A stretch of 64,000 nt of DNA from Mesorhizobium sp. ES1-1 (GTDB taxonomy: Bacteria > Pseudomonadota > Alphaproteobacteria > Rhizobiales > Rhizobiaceae). The stretch spans positions 434,001 to 498,000 of the forward strand of contig NZ_JAIUGX010000002.1 of assembly GCF_020164785.1 (NCBI RefSeq), written 5' to 3'. Positions within the stretch are counted from its first letter, which is position 1, and every line of letters starts with the position of its first letter. The notes below the pieces were generated by a model. The model was not told the DNA's origin. It ran no database searches and worked only from the letters and a program-made list of their open reading frames with translations. Both the position numbers and the translations under genes were made by a program. Of the stretch, positions 10,062-19,364 are shown piece by piece.

Positions 10062-10240
10062 GACACCGATGGGCTTCACGACGACTGAATTGTGCCGGCC
10101 TCGGCGGCGATGGCGGTCCTGCCGGCCGTCCGGCTTGCCATCAGTGGCTGGCGGGCCCGGACTTCAAGAGCCGCAAAAAAGCCGATATGCAGTACGTGTG
10201 GTATTGATAGCATCAAGCCATCGAGACCCGGAGATTGCTC

Positions 10241-10714
10241 ATGAGACTGACAGCGTTGGTTGCCGCTCTATCAATCCTGCTTCCCGCGGCCGCCTTTGCC
10301 GGGCCGGCTTCCGACGCGGTCAAGTTCTTCTATGTTCCGGCCGTCAGGTTCGAGGCCGACGCGCAATATCGAGACCGTTTCACCGATCCGGTGACGAAAC
10401 TGTTCGACCTCAACGATCAGGCGATCAAGAAGCATCCGGACGAGGTTGCCTGCATCGATTTCGATCCCGGTCTCGATGCCCAGGACTTCGACCAAAAGTC
10501 CGTTTCGAAGACGCTGAAACTGTCCGAGACGGTCGATGGTGACAAGGCCGAGGTTACAGCGACGTTCAGCCTGTTCTCCGAAGGCGACGATTCCAAACGC
10601 GAGATGGTCTGGTCGCTCAAGAAGATCGGCGGCAAGTGGAAGATATCGGACATTGCTTCCAAAACGAGCGACTGGAAGCTCAGCGCGCTGGGATGCGTGG
10701 CCGGCCAGGAGTGA
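10241..10714 (+). CDS. Secreted protein of unknown function (DUF3828-like), paralogue of the next gene
   Basis: This 157-residue protein has a clean Sec signal peptide (1-20, cleavage after AFA). The mature part has the pattern 'FY..(R)..D...FD.LTK' followed by 'KREMVWSLKKIGGKWKISDI', which resembles DUF3828-type periplasmic proteins. ATG 10241 is preferred over TTG 10235 because GGAG lies eight bases ahead. Its last part is clearly homologous to the downstream gene (both have K.(I/V).G.WKISD), so the two arose by duplication. Only a few bases separate them, which implies co-translation. No function is known. Confidence 0.75.
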   Translation: MRLTALVAALSILLPAAAFAGPASDAVKFFYVPAVRFEADAQYRDRFTDPVTKLFDLNDQAIKKHPDEVACIDFDPGLDAQDFDQKSVSKTLKLSETVDGDKAEVTATFSLFSEGDDSKREMVWSLKKIGGKWKISDIASKTSDWKLSALGCVAGQE

Positions 10715-10718
10715 TGCG

Positions 10719-11333
10719 ATGGCCAAGCGACCGCTCGTGGCACTGGCGACGATGTGGGTTCTGGCGTCGACTCTAAGTACCGCAACCGCGCAGGGCCTGT
10801 TCGGCGCGCCTCCCGCGAATGCCCCAGCTGATAACGCGCCCCACGGCGCCGCTCAGGCCGCCAAGACGCCCGGGGCTGCCACGGAACCGACGTCGCCGCC
10901 CGTCGGCTGGTCGCCCGCGGAAGCCGCGCCCGCCGGCGCGCCTGTCCAGCCGGGTTCGCCGACGGCAGTTGTCCGGCCATTCTACAATCAAGTCGGCCTG
11001 GAGACCGATCCGTCCCAGCGCGGTCACTTCGTCGATCCGGCCAAAACCGTGCTCGACAAGAGCGATGCGCTGCGCAAAACCGGGCAGGGTGAGTGTCTCG
11101 ATCCGAACATGGCGCTCGACAATGCGGACTATGACAAGGACGAGATCGACAAGAGCCTGAAAACGCTCGAGTCAATCAACGGCGACCAGGCCAAGGTCAT
11201 CGTTGCCTTCGTGGTTGCCGGCAATCCGCATCGCCTCGAATGGAAGTTCAAGAAGGTCGACGGCGACTGGAAAATATCCGATCTGCTGTCGGTAACCGGC
11301 GAATGGGCGCTCAGCCAGTACCAATGCGAATGA
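10719..11333 (+). CDS. Secreted protein of unknown function (DUF3828-like), proline/alanine-rich N-terminus
   Basis: The protein has 204 residues: a signal peptide (cleavage near ATA-Q25), a Pro/Ala-rich linker (~30-82), and a globular part beginning 'VVRPFYNQVGLETDPSQRGHF'. That part matches the upstream paralogue across its length, ending 'KKVDGDWKISDLLSVTGEW..SQYQCE'. ATG 10719 begins four bases after the upstream stop; longer open frames into the previous gene have no signal peptide. Both proteins end with a cysteine that may pair with the conserved internal cysteine ('CLD' here, 'CID' upstream). The gene converges on queF with an 8-base gap. Confidence 0.75.
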   Translation: MAKRPLVALATMWVLASTLSTATAQGLFGAPPANAPADNAPHGAAQAAKTPGAATEPTSPPVGWSPAEAAPAGAPVQPGSPTAVVRPFYNQVGLETDPSQRGHFVDPAKTVLDKSDALRKTGQGECLDPNMALDNADYDKDEIDKSLKTLESINGDQAKVIVAFVVAGNPHRLEWKFKKVDGDWKISDLLSVTGEWALSQYQCE

Positions 11334-11341
11334 TGGGTGAG

Positions 11342-11803
11342 CTAGCCGCGTCCGCGATAGGGCGCAACCCCAGTATCCGGCAGCCAGGCGCCTTCGGGCG
11401 GCGTGCCGGTCTGCCAGAAGACATCGATCGGAATGCCGCCGCGCGGGTACCAGTAGCCGCCGATGCGCAACCAGAGCGGCTTGGTTTCTGCAACGATGCG
11501 GCGACCGATCATCACGGTACAGTCTTCGTGGAAGGCGCCGTGGTTGCGAAACGAGGTCATGAACAGCTTGAGCGACTTCGATTCCACCAGCAGCGTATCG
11601 GGCGCGTAGTCGATGACGATATGGGCGAAATCCGGCTGCCCGGTGACCGGGCACAGCGACGTGAATTCCGGGCAGGTGAAGCGCACGATGGCCGGGGGCC
11701 CGTCGCCACGTTGGAACGGCACGGTTTCCAGGACCGCCTGTTCTGGGCTCTGTGGCGTCTCGACCCGGCTGCCGAGTTGCGTAAGGTCGTTGGTGATGGT
11801 CAT
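11342..11803 (-). CDS. queF: NADPH-dependent 7-cyano-7-deazaguanine (preQ0) reductase QueF
   Basis: This 153-residue enzyme reduces preQ0 to preQ1 for queuosine synthesis in the cytoplasm. It is the short, unimodular (YkvM-type) form. The nucleophilic cysteine is C51 in '[15 protein letters not shown]', and the QueF signature '[21 protein letters not shown]' begins at E74. The other queuosine genes are not in this window. I looked at the 133-base upstream region for a preQ1 riboswitch and could not recognise one. Confidence 0.97.
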   Translation of the reverse strand: MTITNDLTQLGSRVETPQSPEQAVLETVPFQRGDGPPAIVRFTCPEFTSLCPVTGQPDFAHIVIDYAPDTLLVESKSLKLFMTSFRNHGAFHEDCTVMIGRRIVAETKPLWLRIGGYWYPRGGIPIDVFWQTGTPPEGAWLPDTGVAPYRGRG

Positions 11804-11936
11804 GGGCGTGGGCCTCTTTCGATTTGCCGCTCAATAGCATCGGACCGAAAACTGCGCAGCGGTTTTTGGTAGATCCGGCGCCGCATAGAAAAATGGGGCC
11901 GCGCATGCTCCAACACAGTTGAACAGCAGGAAGACG

Positions 11937-13982
11937 ATGACCAGCAACGATCCGCTCCTCCAGCCCTACCAGCTCAAACACCTGACGCTGAAGAACCGGG
12001 TGATGTCGACCAGCCACGAGCCGGCCTATTCCGAGGACGGCATGCCGAAGCAGCGCTACCGGCTCTACCATGCGGAGAAAGCCAAGGGCGGTCTGGCGCT
12101 GACCATGACCGCCGGCTCGGCGATCGTGTCGCGCGACAGCCCGGCCGCCTTTGGCAATCTCCACCTCTATGACGATCGCATCGTGCCGTGGCTGGCGGAG
12201 CTCGCCGAGTCCTGCCACGAGCATGATTGCAAGGTGATGATCCAGATCACCCATCTTGGCCGTCGCACAGGATGGAACAAGGCCGACTGGCTGCCGGTTC
12301 TTTCAGCCTCGCCGGTGCGCGAGCCCGCGCATCGCGCCTTTCCCAAGATCATCGAGGACTGGGACATCGAGCGCATTGTCGCCGACTATGCCGCGGCGGC
12401 GCAGCGCTGCCAGGCTGCCGGCCTCGATGGCATCGAGTTCGAATCCTACGGCCATCTGATGGACGGGTTCTGGTCGCCGGCAACCAATCACCGCGACGAT
12501 GAGTATGGCGGCTCGCTCGATAACCGCCTGCGCTTCACACACATGGTGCTCGATGCGGTGCGCGCGGCCGTTGGCGATAAGTTTGTCGTCGGCATCCGCA
12601 TGGTCGCCGACGAGGATTTCGAGAAGGGCCTGTCCAAACAGGAAGGCATCGAGATCGCCAGCCGGCTGGCTGGTTCCGGCAAGGTCGATTTCCTCAACAT
12701 CATTCGGGGCTCGATCGAGAGCGACGCCGCGCTCACCAAGGTCATCCCGGTGGCAGGCATGCGCTCTTCGCCACATCTCGATTTCGCCGGGGAGGTGAGG
12801 GCGGCGACCAAGTTCCCAACCTTCCACGCGGCGCGGATTTCCGACGTTGCCACCGCGCGCCATGCCATCGCCACCGGCAAGCTCGACATGGTCGGCATGA
12901 CACGCGCCCACATCGCCGATCCGCACATCATCCGCAAGGTTATGGAAGGCCGCGAGCACGAGATACGTCCATGCGTGGGCGCCACCTACTGTCTCGACCG
13001 CATCTATGAAGGCGGCGAAGCCTTGTGCATCCACAATGCCGCGACGGGGCGCGAGGCCGCCATTCCGCACGTCATCGTCAAGACGGAAGGTGCCAGGCGC
13101 AAAGTCGTCGTCGTCGGCGCCGGGGCTGGCGGACTGGAGGCGGCGCGTGTCGCGGCCGAGCGCGGGCATCTGGTGACGGTGCTCGAGGCATCGGGGCAGG
13201 CCGGCGGGCAGATCCGTCTGGCCACGCAGAACCCGCGCCGCAAGGAACTGATCGGCATCATCGACTGGCGGCTGGCCGAGCTCGATCGGCTCGGCGTCGA
13301 GATCCTCTATGACACCTGGGCGGAACAGGACGAGGTGTTGGCGCTGTCTCCCGATGTTGTTGTGGTCGCCACCGGCGGCCTGCCGCAAAATCCGCCGCTG
13401 ACGGCGGGCGACAGTCTCGTCACCTCGAGCTGGGACATCATGGCCGGCAGCGTCAAGCCGGCCGAGAGCGTGCTGCTCTACGACGACAATGGCGGTCACC
13501 AGGGCATGGGCGCGGCCGAACTGATCGCCAATAGCGGCGCCAGGCTGGAACTGGTTTCGCCTGAACGCTTCTTCGCCCCGGAAATGGGCGGCATGAACCA
13601 CGTGCCCTACATGCGCGCCTTCCAGGAAAAAGGCGTCACCATCACCATCAACACGCGGCTGCGCTCGGTGCGGCGCGAGGGCAATCAATTGGTGGCTGAA
13701 CTGGCGTCGGACTTCGCCGATGGCTGGCGTGGCGAGCGGCGGGTCGACCAGGTGGTGGTCGAACACGGTACGGCGCCGCTCGATGATCTATATCTCAGCC
13801 TGAAACCGCTGTCGCGCAATCGCGGCGCGGTCGACTACGAACGCTTGGTCAGCGGTGGCGACATCTTCCCGGAACGCAACCCGCAAGGTGGGTTCTTGCT
13901 GTTCCGCATCGGCGACGCGGTCGCTTCGCGCAACATCCATGCGGCCATCTATGACGGCATCAGGTTCGGCTTGCGGATCTGA
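11937..13982 (+). CDS. TMADH/StcD-like NADH:flavin oxidoreductase, probable N-methylproline-type demethylase
   Basis: The protein has 681 residues. An old-yellow-enzyme FMN barrel (~5-335) is followed by an Fe-S cysteine region and a FAD/NAD(P)-binding half beginning 'KVVVVGAGAGGLEAARVAA' (~385 on). This is the layout of trimethylamine dehydrogenase, dimethylglycine demethylase DgcA and the rhizobial stachydrine protein StcD. The cysteine cluster reads C346, A349, C352, C364 where TMADH has four cysteines, so one ligand is missing. ATG 11937 has AGGAAG just upstream; an upstream TTG at 11919 does not. Given the betaine methyltransferase and epimerase genes nearby, oxidative removal of an N-methyl group is the most likely role. 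Confidence 0.85.
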   Translation: MTSNDPLLQPYQLKHLTLKNRVMSTSHEPAYSEDGMPKQRYRLYHAEKAKGGLALTMTAGSAIVSRDSPAAFGNLHLYDDRIVPWLAELAESCHEHDCKVMIQITHLGRRTGWNKADWLPVLSASPVREPAHRAFPKIIEDWDIERIVADYAAAAQRCQAAGLDGIEFESYGHLMDGFWSPATNHRDDEYGGSLDNRLRFTHMVLDAVRAAVGDKFVVGIRMVADEDFEKGLSKQEGIEIASRLAGSGKVDFLNIIRGSIESDAALTKVIPVAGMRSSPHLDFAGEVRAATKFPTFHAARISDVATARHAIATGKLDMVGMTRAHIADPHIIRKVMEGREHEIRPCVGATYCLDRIYEGGEALCIHNAATGREAAIPHVIVKTEGARRKVVVVGAGAGGLEAARVAAERGHLVTVLEASGQAGGQIRLATQNPRRKELIGIIDWRLAELDRLGVEILYDTWAEQDEVLALSPDVVVVATGGLPQNPPLTAGDSLVTSSWDIMAGSVKPAESVLLYDDNGGHQGMGAAELIANSGARLELVSPERFFAPEMGGMNHVPYMRAFQEKGVTITINTRLRSVRREGNQLVAELASDFADGWRGERRVDQVVVEHGTAPLDDLYLSLKPLSRNRGAVDYERLVSGGDIFPERNPQGGFLLFRIGDAVASRNIHAAIYDGIRFGLRI

Positions 13983-14054
13983 GCCCGCATTCGATGGGAA
14001 CGCTCGGTGCGCAGCCAGCGCGCCTCGATCGGTTCAACCTCGACGCTGCACAGC

Positions 14055-16118
14055 CTAAGCCACGTTGCCTTGCAACACGGTCAGCTTGTGTCTCCTCGGC
14101 ATACGCAGCGTCAGCCATTCCAATGCCTGCTCGCGTGGCATTGGAAAGGCTATTGAATAGCCCTGCACCTGATCGCAGCCGATCAATTTCAGCGAGTCGA
14201 GCTCGGCCACCGTCTCGGCCCCTTCGGCGACGATCGATATGCCGAGACCGCGAGCCAGTTCGGTGATGGCCCGCACGATCTTGGAATTGTCACCGTTCTC
14301 GTTGATATTCTGGACAAAACGGCGATCGATCTTCAGCCGGTCGATTTCGTTCGGGTTGACGTGGCTGAGAGACGCATAGCCCGTGCCGAAATCATCAAGT
14401 TCCAGATGGACGCCCGCCGCCCGTATATGACGCAGCTTTGCGGCGATCCCCGTCTTCTCGTCGTCGAGGATGACGGATTCGACGATCTCGAGCGCCAATT
14501 TATGCGTCGGCAAGCCGGCCCTCTCCAGCGTCTCGAACAGGAACGTATCGAAATCGTGCTCGCGCAGTTCTGTGCCTGAAACGTTGACCGCAAGCCGCCC
14601 GAAAGCGATGCCGGCTTGGTGCCATTCCGCCGCCTCCTTGATCGCCTTGCGGATGACGATGCGGCCAACTTCAGGCATTAAGCCGCATTTCTCGGCGACC
14701 GGAATAAATTCGCCCGGCGAGATCATGCCGCGCTCGGCGTGGTTCCAGCGCACAAGCGCCTCGATGCCGCTGATTGTCCCGTCGGTCAGCGATACCTGCG
14801 GCTGGAAATAGACGTCGAACGTCTGCGCCGCGATGGCTATCCTGATGTCTTGTTCGAGCTGCTTGCGATAGTCGAGCTCGCGGCGCAACTCCTCCGAGAA
14901 GAACGAGAAATTGCCGCCTCCCGCCCGCTTGGCGGAGTAAAGCGCCAGATCGGCGTGAACGAGCAGGTCCTGCGCGTTGTCGGCATCGATGGGATAGACG
15001 GCGATGCCGGCGCTGGCCCCAGGGAGGATGGTCGCGCCCTGGAAGGTGATCGGCTCGTTGATCTGCGCCAATATGCGCCGGGCCAGCGTATTGATGTCGT
15101 CGGTGCCGCCGGCGCCGCCTAGGATCATGACGAACTCGTCGCCGCCAAGCCGCACGCACAGATCCGATGCGCGGCAGGAATCGCGCATGCGCTGCGCCGT
15201 GATCACCAGCACATAGTCGCCGGCGGCATGGCCGAGCGTGTCGTTGATCTGCTTGAACCGGTCGAGGTCGAGCTGGATAACGGCCAGACGTTCGCGGCGC
15301 CGGTGCGAACCCTTCAGCAACGTATCGAAATGATCGGTCAGGAAGGTGCGATTGTGCAGGCCGGTCAATCCATCATGGACCGCGATGAAGGCCATCGAAT
15401 TGCGCGCGTCGATCAGCTCATGCGTCTTGCGCAGGATGGCGTTGGACATCGGCCGAAAGATGAACAGCGCCACCAGCACGATGACGCCGATGGTGGCGAA
15501 AAACAGCCTGCGGTGAAGCTTCATCAGGCTTTCCGACCGCTCATCGGCAAAGGCGTTGATGCGCTTCCCAAGCGCGGCGTAGCCCGACAATGTCGCGTTG
15601 GCGACGGACGCGTCGAGATAGACACGTTCTTGGCCGCCCTTGTAGCCGCCATTGGTGAGTTGCGCTTCAAATGCCGACGCCAAGCGTTCGCCATTGGCGA
15701 TCAGCCCGACGGTGAAATAGTCGAGATGGAACGGTTTGCCGAAGAGCACGCTCTCCACCGACCTTGTGTCGAACCTGGCTTGCGAGTTGGGGTCGGCCCC
15801 GGTCTCCTTGAGGAGAAGATCGTAATTTGTCTCGAATTCGCTCGTCGCTTGCCGCAATGCGCCGACCAGCGCCGGCTGCTGGTCTCGCGCGGCCGCGCCC
15901 GTCGCGCTGGCGAGGAAGACGATGCGCTGTGACAACGTCTTTTGCGTGCTGACGATATCGAGCAAAGTGTGGTTGCTCTGTTGGGCGGCCATCGTGGCCT
16001 GAAGCAGGAGGAACGAGGCCATCACCATGACGGCGATGATCAGCAGTGCCATCCAGTATCCCGCCTTGATAACCAGTTTGAGCCTGCCCGAAATGGTATG
16101 CACTGGCTGTTGCGACAT
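14055..16118 (-). CDS. Membrane GGDEF-EAL protein with PilJ-type sensor domain
   Basis: The protein has 687 residues. TM1 (~19-42) leads into a periplasmic PilJ-type region ('TQKTLSQRIVFLASA'), then TM2 (~205-225), GGDEF and EAL domains. The cyclase site GGDEF (325-329) is intact, with an RxxD product-inhibition site at 316-319. The phosphodiesterase motif EAL (453-455), the loop 'ELDDFGTGYASLSH' and 'VAEGAETVAE' are also intact, so both making and breaking c-di-GMP look possible. Start 16118 was chosen because TM1 follows it closely; the open frame runs about 100 codons further upstream in low-quality sequence. It faces kbl divergently. Confidence 0.93.
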   Translation of the reverse strand: MSQQPVHTISGRLKLVIKAGYWMALLIIAVMVMASFLLLQATMAAQQSNHTLLDIVSTQKTLSQRIVFLASATGAAARDQQPALVGALRQATSEFETNYDLLLKETGADPNSQARFDTRSVESVLFGKPFHLDYFTVGLIANGERLASAFEAQLTNGGYKGGQERVYLDASVANATLSGYAALGKRINAFADERSESLMKLHRRLFFATIGVIVLVALFIFRPMSNAILRKTHELIDARNSMAFIAVHDGLTGLHNRTFLTDHFDTLLKGSHRRRERLAVIQLDLDRFKQINDTLGHAAGDYVLVITAQRMRDSCRASDLCVRLGGDEFVMILGGAGGTDDINTLARRILAQINEPITFQGATILPGASAGIAVYPIDADNAQDLLVHADLALYSAKRAGGGNFSFFSEELRRELDYRKQLEQDIRIAIAAQTFDVYFQPQVSLTDGTISGIEALVRWNHAERGMISPGEFIPVAEKCGLMPEVGRIVIRKAIKEAAEWHQAGIAFGRLAVNVSGTELREHDFDTFLFETLERAGLPTHKLALEIVESVILDDEKTGIAAKLRHIRAAGVHLELDDFGTGYASLSHVNPNEIDRLKIDRRFVQNINENGDNSKIVRAITELARGLGISIVAEGAETVAELDSLKLIGCDQVQGYSIAFPMPREQALEWLTLRMPRRHKLTVLQGNVA

Positions 16119-16422
16119 TTTCGGGGGCGGCCTTTTGCCAACGGATTCCTGTTGTTGCGACCATTGGCCAGCAATTGTTAACAGGTTTGGAAACCGATAA
16201 CCGGCCTCTCGATGGATGCCGGGAAAGACCGCCAAATGGTTATCGCCAGCTTTCGCGCCGGCATTGTATTTGAGCGTTCGTCGACGGTAACCGCCAGCGC
16301 TCGTCGCTTGCAGACCGCATGGGGTTGGCGCCGGTGGCGTCAAGCCACCGATCCGGTCGCTTTTACGATGGATTTTTGGGGCCTGCGGGTCGACAGTTGG
16401 CCCAACCAAACGGGGCCCGAAC
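16119..16422. other. Divergent intergenic region between the GGDEF-EAL gene and kbl
   Basis: This is about 300 bases with no credible gene. It should hold the promoters of both divergent genes. The one clear structure is a small hairpin at 16332-16350 (seven-base stem CGGTGGC/GCCACCG, loop GTCAA) some 70 bases before kbl. No glycine riboswitch fold was recognised. Confidence 0.6.
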
Positions 16423-17610
16423 ATGACCACAGCATTCCTTTCTCACATCGACAACGAACTGGCGGGGCTCAAGTCAGCGGGGCTCTACAAGTCGGAGCGG
16501 GTGATCACCTCGACCCAGTCGGCCGAGATCGAGGTCGGCGGCCGCAAGGTGCTCAACTTCTGCGCCAACAACTATCTCGGCCTCGCAGACAGCGCCGAGC
16601 TGCGCGGTGCCGCAAAGCAGGCTCTCGACCGCTATGGTTACGGCATGGCCTCGGTACGCTTCATCTGCGGCACGCAGGAAGAACACAAGCAGCTTGAGGC
16701 CGCGATCTCCTCCTTCCTCGGGCTGGAGGACACAATCCTCTACGGCTCCTGCTTCGACGCCAATGGCGGCCTGTTCGAAACCCTGCTCGGCGAGGAGGAT
16801 GCGATCATCTCCGACGCGCTCAACCACGCGTCGATCATCGACGGCGTGCGGCTGTCGAAGGCCAAGCGTTTCCGCTACGCCAACAACGACATGGCGGACC
16901 TGGAAGCACGGCTGAAGGAAGCACGAGACTGCCGCTTTCGTCTTATCGCAACCGATGGCGTGTTTTCGATGGACGGCATCATCGCCAATCTCCGCGGCGT
17001 CTGCGACCTGGCCGACAAATACGATGCCATGGTGATGGTCGACGACAGCCATGCCGTTGGCTTCGTCGGCAAGAATGGCCGCGGCTCGGCCGAACATTGC
17101 GGCGTCGAGGGCAGGGTGGATATCATCACCGGCACGCTTGGCAAGGCGCTGGGCGGTGCATCCGGCGGCTACACTTCGGGCAAGAGCCAGGTGGTCGACT
17201 GGTTGCGCCAGCGTTCGCGGCCGTACCTGTTTTCCAACACGCTGATGCCCGCGATCGCCGGTGCTTCGATCAAGGTATTCGACCTCGTTCGTCGTGGCGA
17301 CGGCTTGCGCGAGCGCCTATATGACAACGCAGCGCGGTTCAGGTCCGAGATGGGCAAGCTCGGCTTTACGCTGGCCGGCGCCGATCACCCGATCATTCCG
17401 GTGATGCTGGGCGACGCGACGTTGGCGCAGGAAATGGCGGCGCGCATGCTGAAGCTCGGCATCTACGTCATCGGCTTTTCCTTCCCGGTCGTGCCGAAGG
17501 GCCAGGCCCGCATCCGCACGCAGATGTCGGCGGCCCATTCAAGGGCCGACATCGACCGCGCGGTGGATGCGTTCGCCACTGTCGGGAGGGAACTGGGCGT
17601 CATTTCCTGA
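16423..17610 (+). CDS. kbl: Glycine C-acetyltransferase (2-amino-3-ketobutyrate CoA ligase)
   Basis: This 395-residue PLP enzyme of the alpha-oxoamine synthase family has the normal Kbl length. It splits 2-amino-3-oxobutyrate with CoA into glycine and acetyl-CoA. Landmarks are '[10 protein letters not shown]', '[17 protein letters not shown]', '[12 protein letters not shown]' and the PLP lysine in '[15 protein letters not shown]'. It is followed after 52 bases by tdh, which makes its unstable substrate, so the pair forms the threonine-to-glycine operon. Confidence 0.97.
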   Translation: MTTAFLSHIDNELAGLKSAGLYKSERVITSTQSAEIEVGGRKVLNFCANNYLGLADSAELRGAAKQALDRYGYGMASVRFICGTQEEHKQLEAAISSFLGLEDTILYGSCFDANGGLFETLLGEEDAIISDALNHASIIDGVRLSKAKRFRYANNDMADLEARLKEARDCRFRLIATDGVFSMDGIIANLRGVCDLADKYDAMVMVDDSHAVGFVGKNGRGSAEHCGVEGRVDIITGTLGKALGGASGGYTSGKSQVVDWLRQRSRPYLFSNTLMPAIAGASIKVFDLVRRGDGLRERLYDNAARFRSEMGKLGFTLAGADHPIIPVMLGDATLAQEMAARMLKLGIYVIGFSFPVVPKGQARIRTQMSAAHSRADIDRAVDAFATVGRELGVIS

Positions 17611-17662
17611 GCGGCCGGCGTCGAAAAGCGATTCCCGATCAAGAGATTCAAGGGACAAGAGA

Positions 17663-18697
17663 ATGTCGAACATGATGAAGGCGCTGGTCAAGGCCAAGGC
17701 CGAACCGGGCATTTGGATGGAAGAGGTGCCGGTGCCGGAGATCGGCCCCAACGACGTGCTGATCAAGGTGAAGAAGACCGCCATCTGCGGCACCGATGTC
17801 CACATCTACAATTGGGATCAGTGGGCGCAGAAGACAGTGCCGGTGCCGATGGTCACCGGTCATGAGTTCGTTGGCACGGTGGCCGATTTCGGCGCGGCGG
17901 TCACCGAATACAAGGTCGGCCAGCGCGTCTCTGGCGAAGGTCACATCGTTTGCGGCCACTGCCGCAACTGCCGCGCCGGTAGGGGACACCTGTGCCGCAA
18001 CACGCTCGGTGTCGGCGTCAACCGGCCCGGTGCATTCGGTGAATATCTGGCGATCCCGCAGCACAATGTCGTGCCGATCCCGGACGATGTTCCAGACGAG
18101 ATCGCCGCGATCTTCGACCCTCTCGGCAATGCCGTTCACACGGCATTGTCCTTTGATCTGGTCGGCGAGGATGTGCTGGTCACCGGCGCTGGTCCGATCG
18201 GCATCATGGGCGCATTGGTGGCGCAATGCGTGGGCGCAAGAAAAGTCGTCATTACCGACATCAACCCGGTCAGGCTGGAACTGGCGCGCAAGCTTGGGGT
18301 CCAGCATGTCGTCGACGCCTCGAAGGAAAAGCTGCGCGAAGTCATGCCGGCGCTCGGCATGACCGAGGGCTTCGATGTCGGCCTCGAAATGTCGGGCGCC
18401 GCACCTGCCTTCCGCGACATGATCGACACCATGAACAATGGCGGCAAGATCGCCATTCTGGGCATTGCGCCGACCGGCTTCGAGATCGACTGGAACAAGG
18501 TCATCTTCAAGATGCTGCATCTCAAGGGCATCTACGGGCGCGAGATGTTCGAGACCTGGTACAAGATGATCGCGCTGGTCCAAGGCCCGCTCGATGTCTC
18601 CGGCCTGATCACCCACCGCATAGGCATCGACGATTTCCAGACGGGCTTCGACGCGATGAGGAACGGCAGTTCCGGCAAGGTGGTGATGGATTGGTAA
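17663..18697 (+). CDS. tdh: L-threonine 3-dehydrogenase
   Basis: This is a 344-residue zinc-dependent medium-chain dehydrogenase that oxidises L-threonine to 2-amino-3-oxobutyrate with NAD+. It shows the catalytic zinc site '[13 protein letters not shown]', the structural zinc cysteines '[15 protein letters not shown]', and the Rossmann element '[17 protein letters not shown]'. ATG 17663 gives [14 protein letters not shown], which aligns with the usual N-terminus and has AGGGACAAGAG upstream; the open frame continues into kbl without homology. It ends 15 bases from the convergent phospholipid operon. Confidence 0.97.
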   Translation: MSNMMKALVKAKAEPGIWMEEVPVPEIGPNDVLIKVKKTAICGTDVHIYNWDQWAQKTVPVPMVTGHEFVGTVADFGAAVTEYKVGQRVSGEGHIVCGHCRNCRAGRGHLCRNTLGVGVNRPGAFGEYLAIPQHNVVPIPDDVPDEIAAIFDPLGNAVHTALSFDLVGEDVLVTGAGPIGIMGALVAQCVGARKVVITDINPVRLELARKLGVQHVVDASKEKLREVMPALGMTEGFDVGLEMSGAAPAFRDMIDTMNNGGKIAILGIAPTGFEIDWNKVIFKMLHLKGIYGREMFETWYKMIALVQGPLDVSGLITHRIGIDDFQTGFDAMRNGSSGKVVMDW

Positions 18698-18712
18698 GCC
18701 ATCGGAGCTTGG

Positions 18713-19357
18713 TCAGGACCGCTTGGCTTTCAGCCATCGCACCTGCTGCCAGCCGCGGCGAAGCGTGGTTGCGGCGGCGCCGATCGCGATAAGGGCCAGC
18801 CCGAGGATCAAGATCTCGTTACGACCGTTCCAGAGAAACTCCACCGACGACAGCAGCGCCGCGCCGGTCGCAACCGCCATGCGATGTGGTTTGGCCATCG
18901 GACCGGAGAAATCGCTCGGCGCTCCGTTCGCCCGCCCGAGTTCGCGAACATAGGCGGTAAGAACCGAAAAGCAGGCCGCCGCCCAGCCAAGGGCAGGCAT
19001 GGCGATGCCATAGCCGATGCCGACCATGATGGCGATATCGGCGATCCTGTCGGGGAATTCGTTCCAGAAGGGCCCTTCGGCGGATGCCTTGCCGCCTTCG
19101 ACGGCGACCATGCCGTCGAACAGGTTGCACAGCAGGCGAAGTTGGCAACCAAGCGCAGCACCCAGCAACAGCAGCAGCCGCATTGTGCCTTGGCTCTCCC
19201 CGCCAAGCCAGAAGGCGGCGCCCGCCAGGGCGCCGGCAAGCATGCTGGTCTGCGAAATCTGGTTGGGAGTCACCGAGAGTGTGGCGAGACGTCTGGCCGT
19301 CGCCTGGGCCCAGCGCGTGTCTCGGCTTGCAAGCGGTCTACGATCGCCCATGGTCAT
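18713..19357 (-). CDS. CDP-alcohol phosphatidyltransferase family membrane protein
   Basis: This 214-residue protein with about five membrane segments transfers a phosphatidyl group from CDP-diacylglycerol to an alcohol. The family motif is divergent: 'NLFDGMVAVEGGKASAEG' has N where the first aspartate is usual and V for the arginine, and the second half reads 'NEFPDRIAD'. It is the last gene of a three-gene run (PlsC-like, CdsA-like, this one) with an overlap and a 7-base gap. The set resembles E. coli ynbAB and may build a minor phospholipid. The acceptor alcohol is unknown. Confidence 0.85.
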   Translation of the reverse strand: MTMGDRRPLASRDTRWAQATARRLATLSVTPNQISQTSMLAGALAGAAFWLGGESQGTMRLLLLLGAALGCQLRLLCNLFDGMVAVEGGKASAEGPFWNEFPDRIADIAIMVGIGYGIAMPALGWAAACFSVLTAYVRELGRANGAPSDFSGPMAKPHRMAVATGAALLSSVEFLWNGRNEILILGLALIAIGAAATTLRRGWQQVRWLKAKRS

Positions 19358-19364
19358 CAGTGCC

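Noticed and set aside
10062..10240. A protein-like stretch ending 'MQYVWY' before the secreted-protein pair
   Set aside because: It may be the tail of a decayed gene, but no family was recognised and no start exists, so it is not annotated.
11804..11936. preQ1 riboswitch before queF, and cobalamin riboswitch before the methyltransferase operon
   Set aside because: I searched both leaders for the conserved loops and found nothing convincing.
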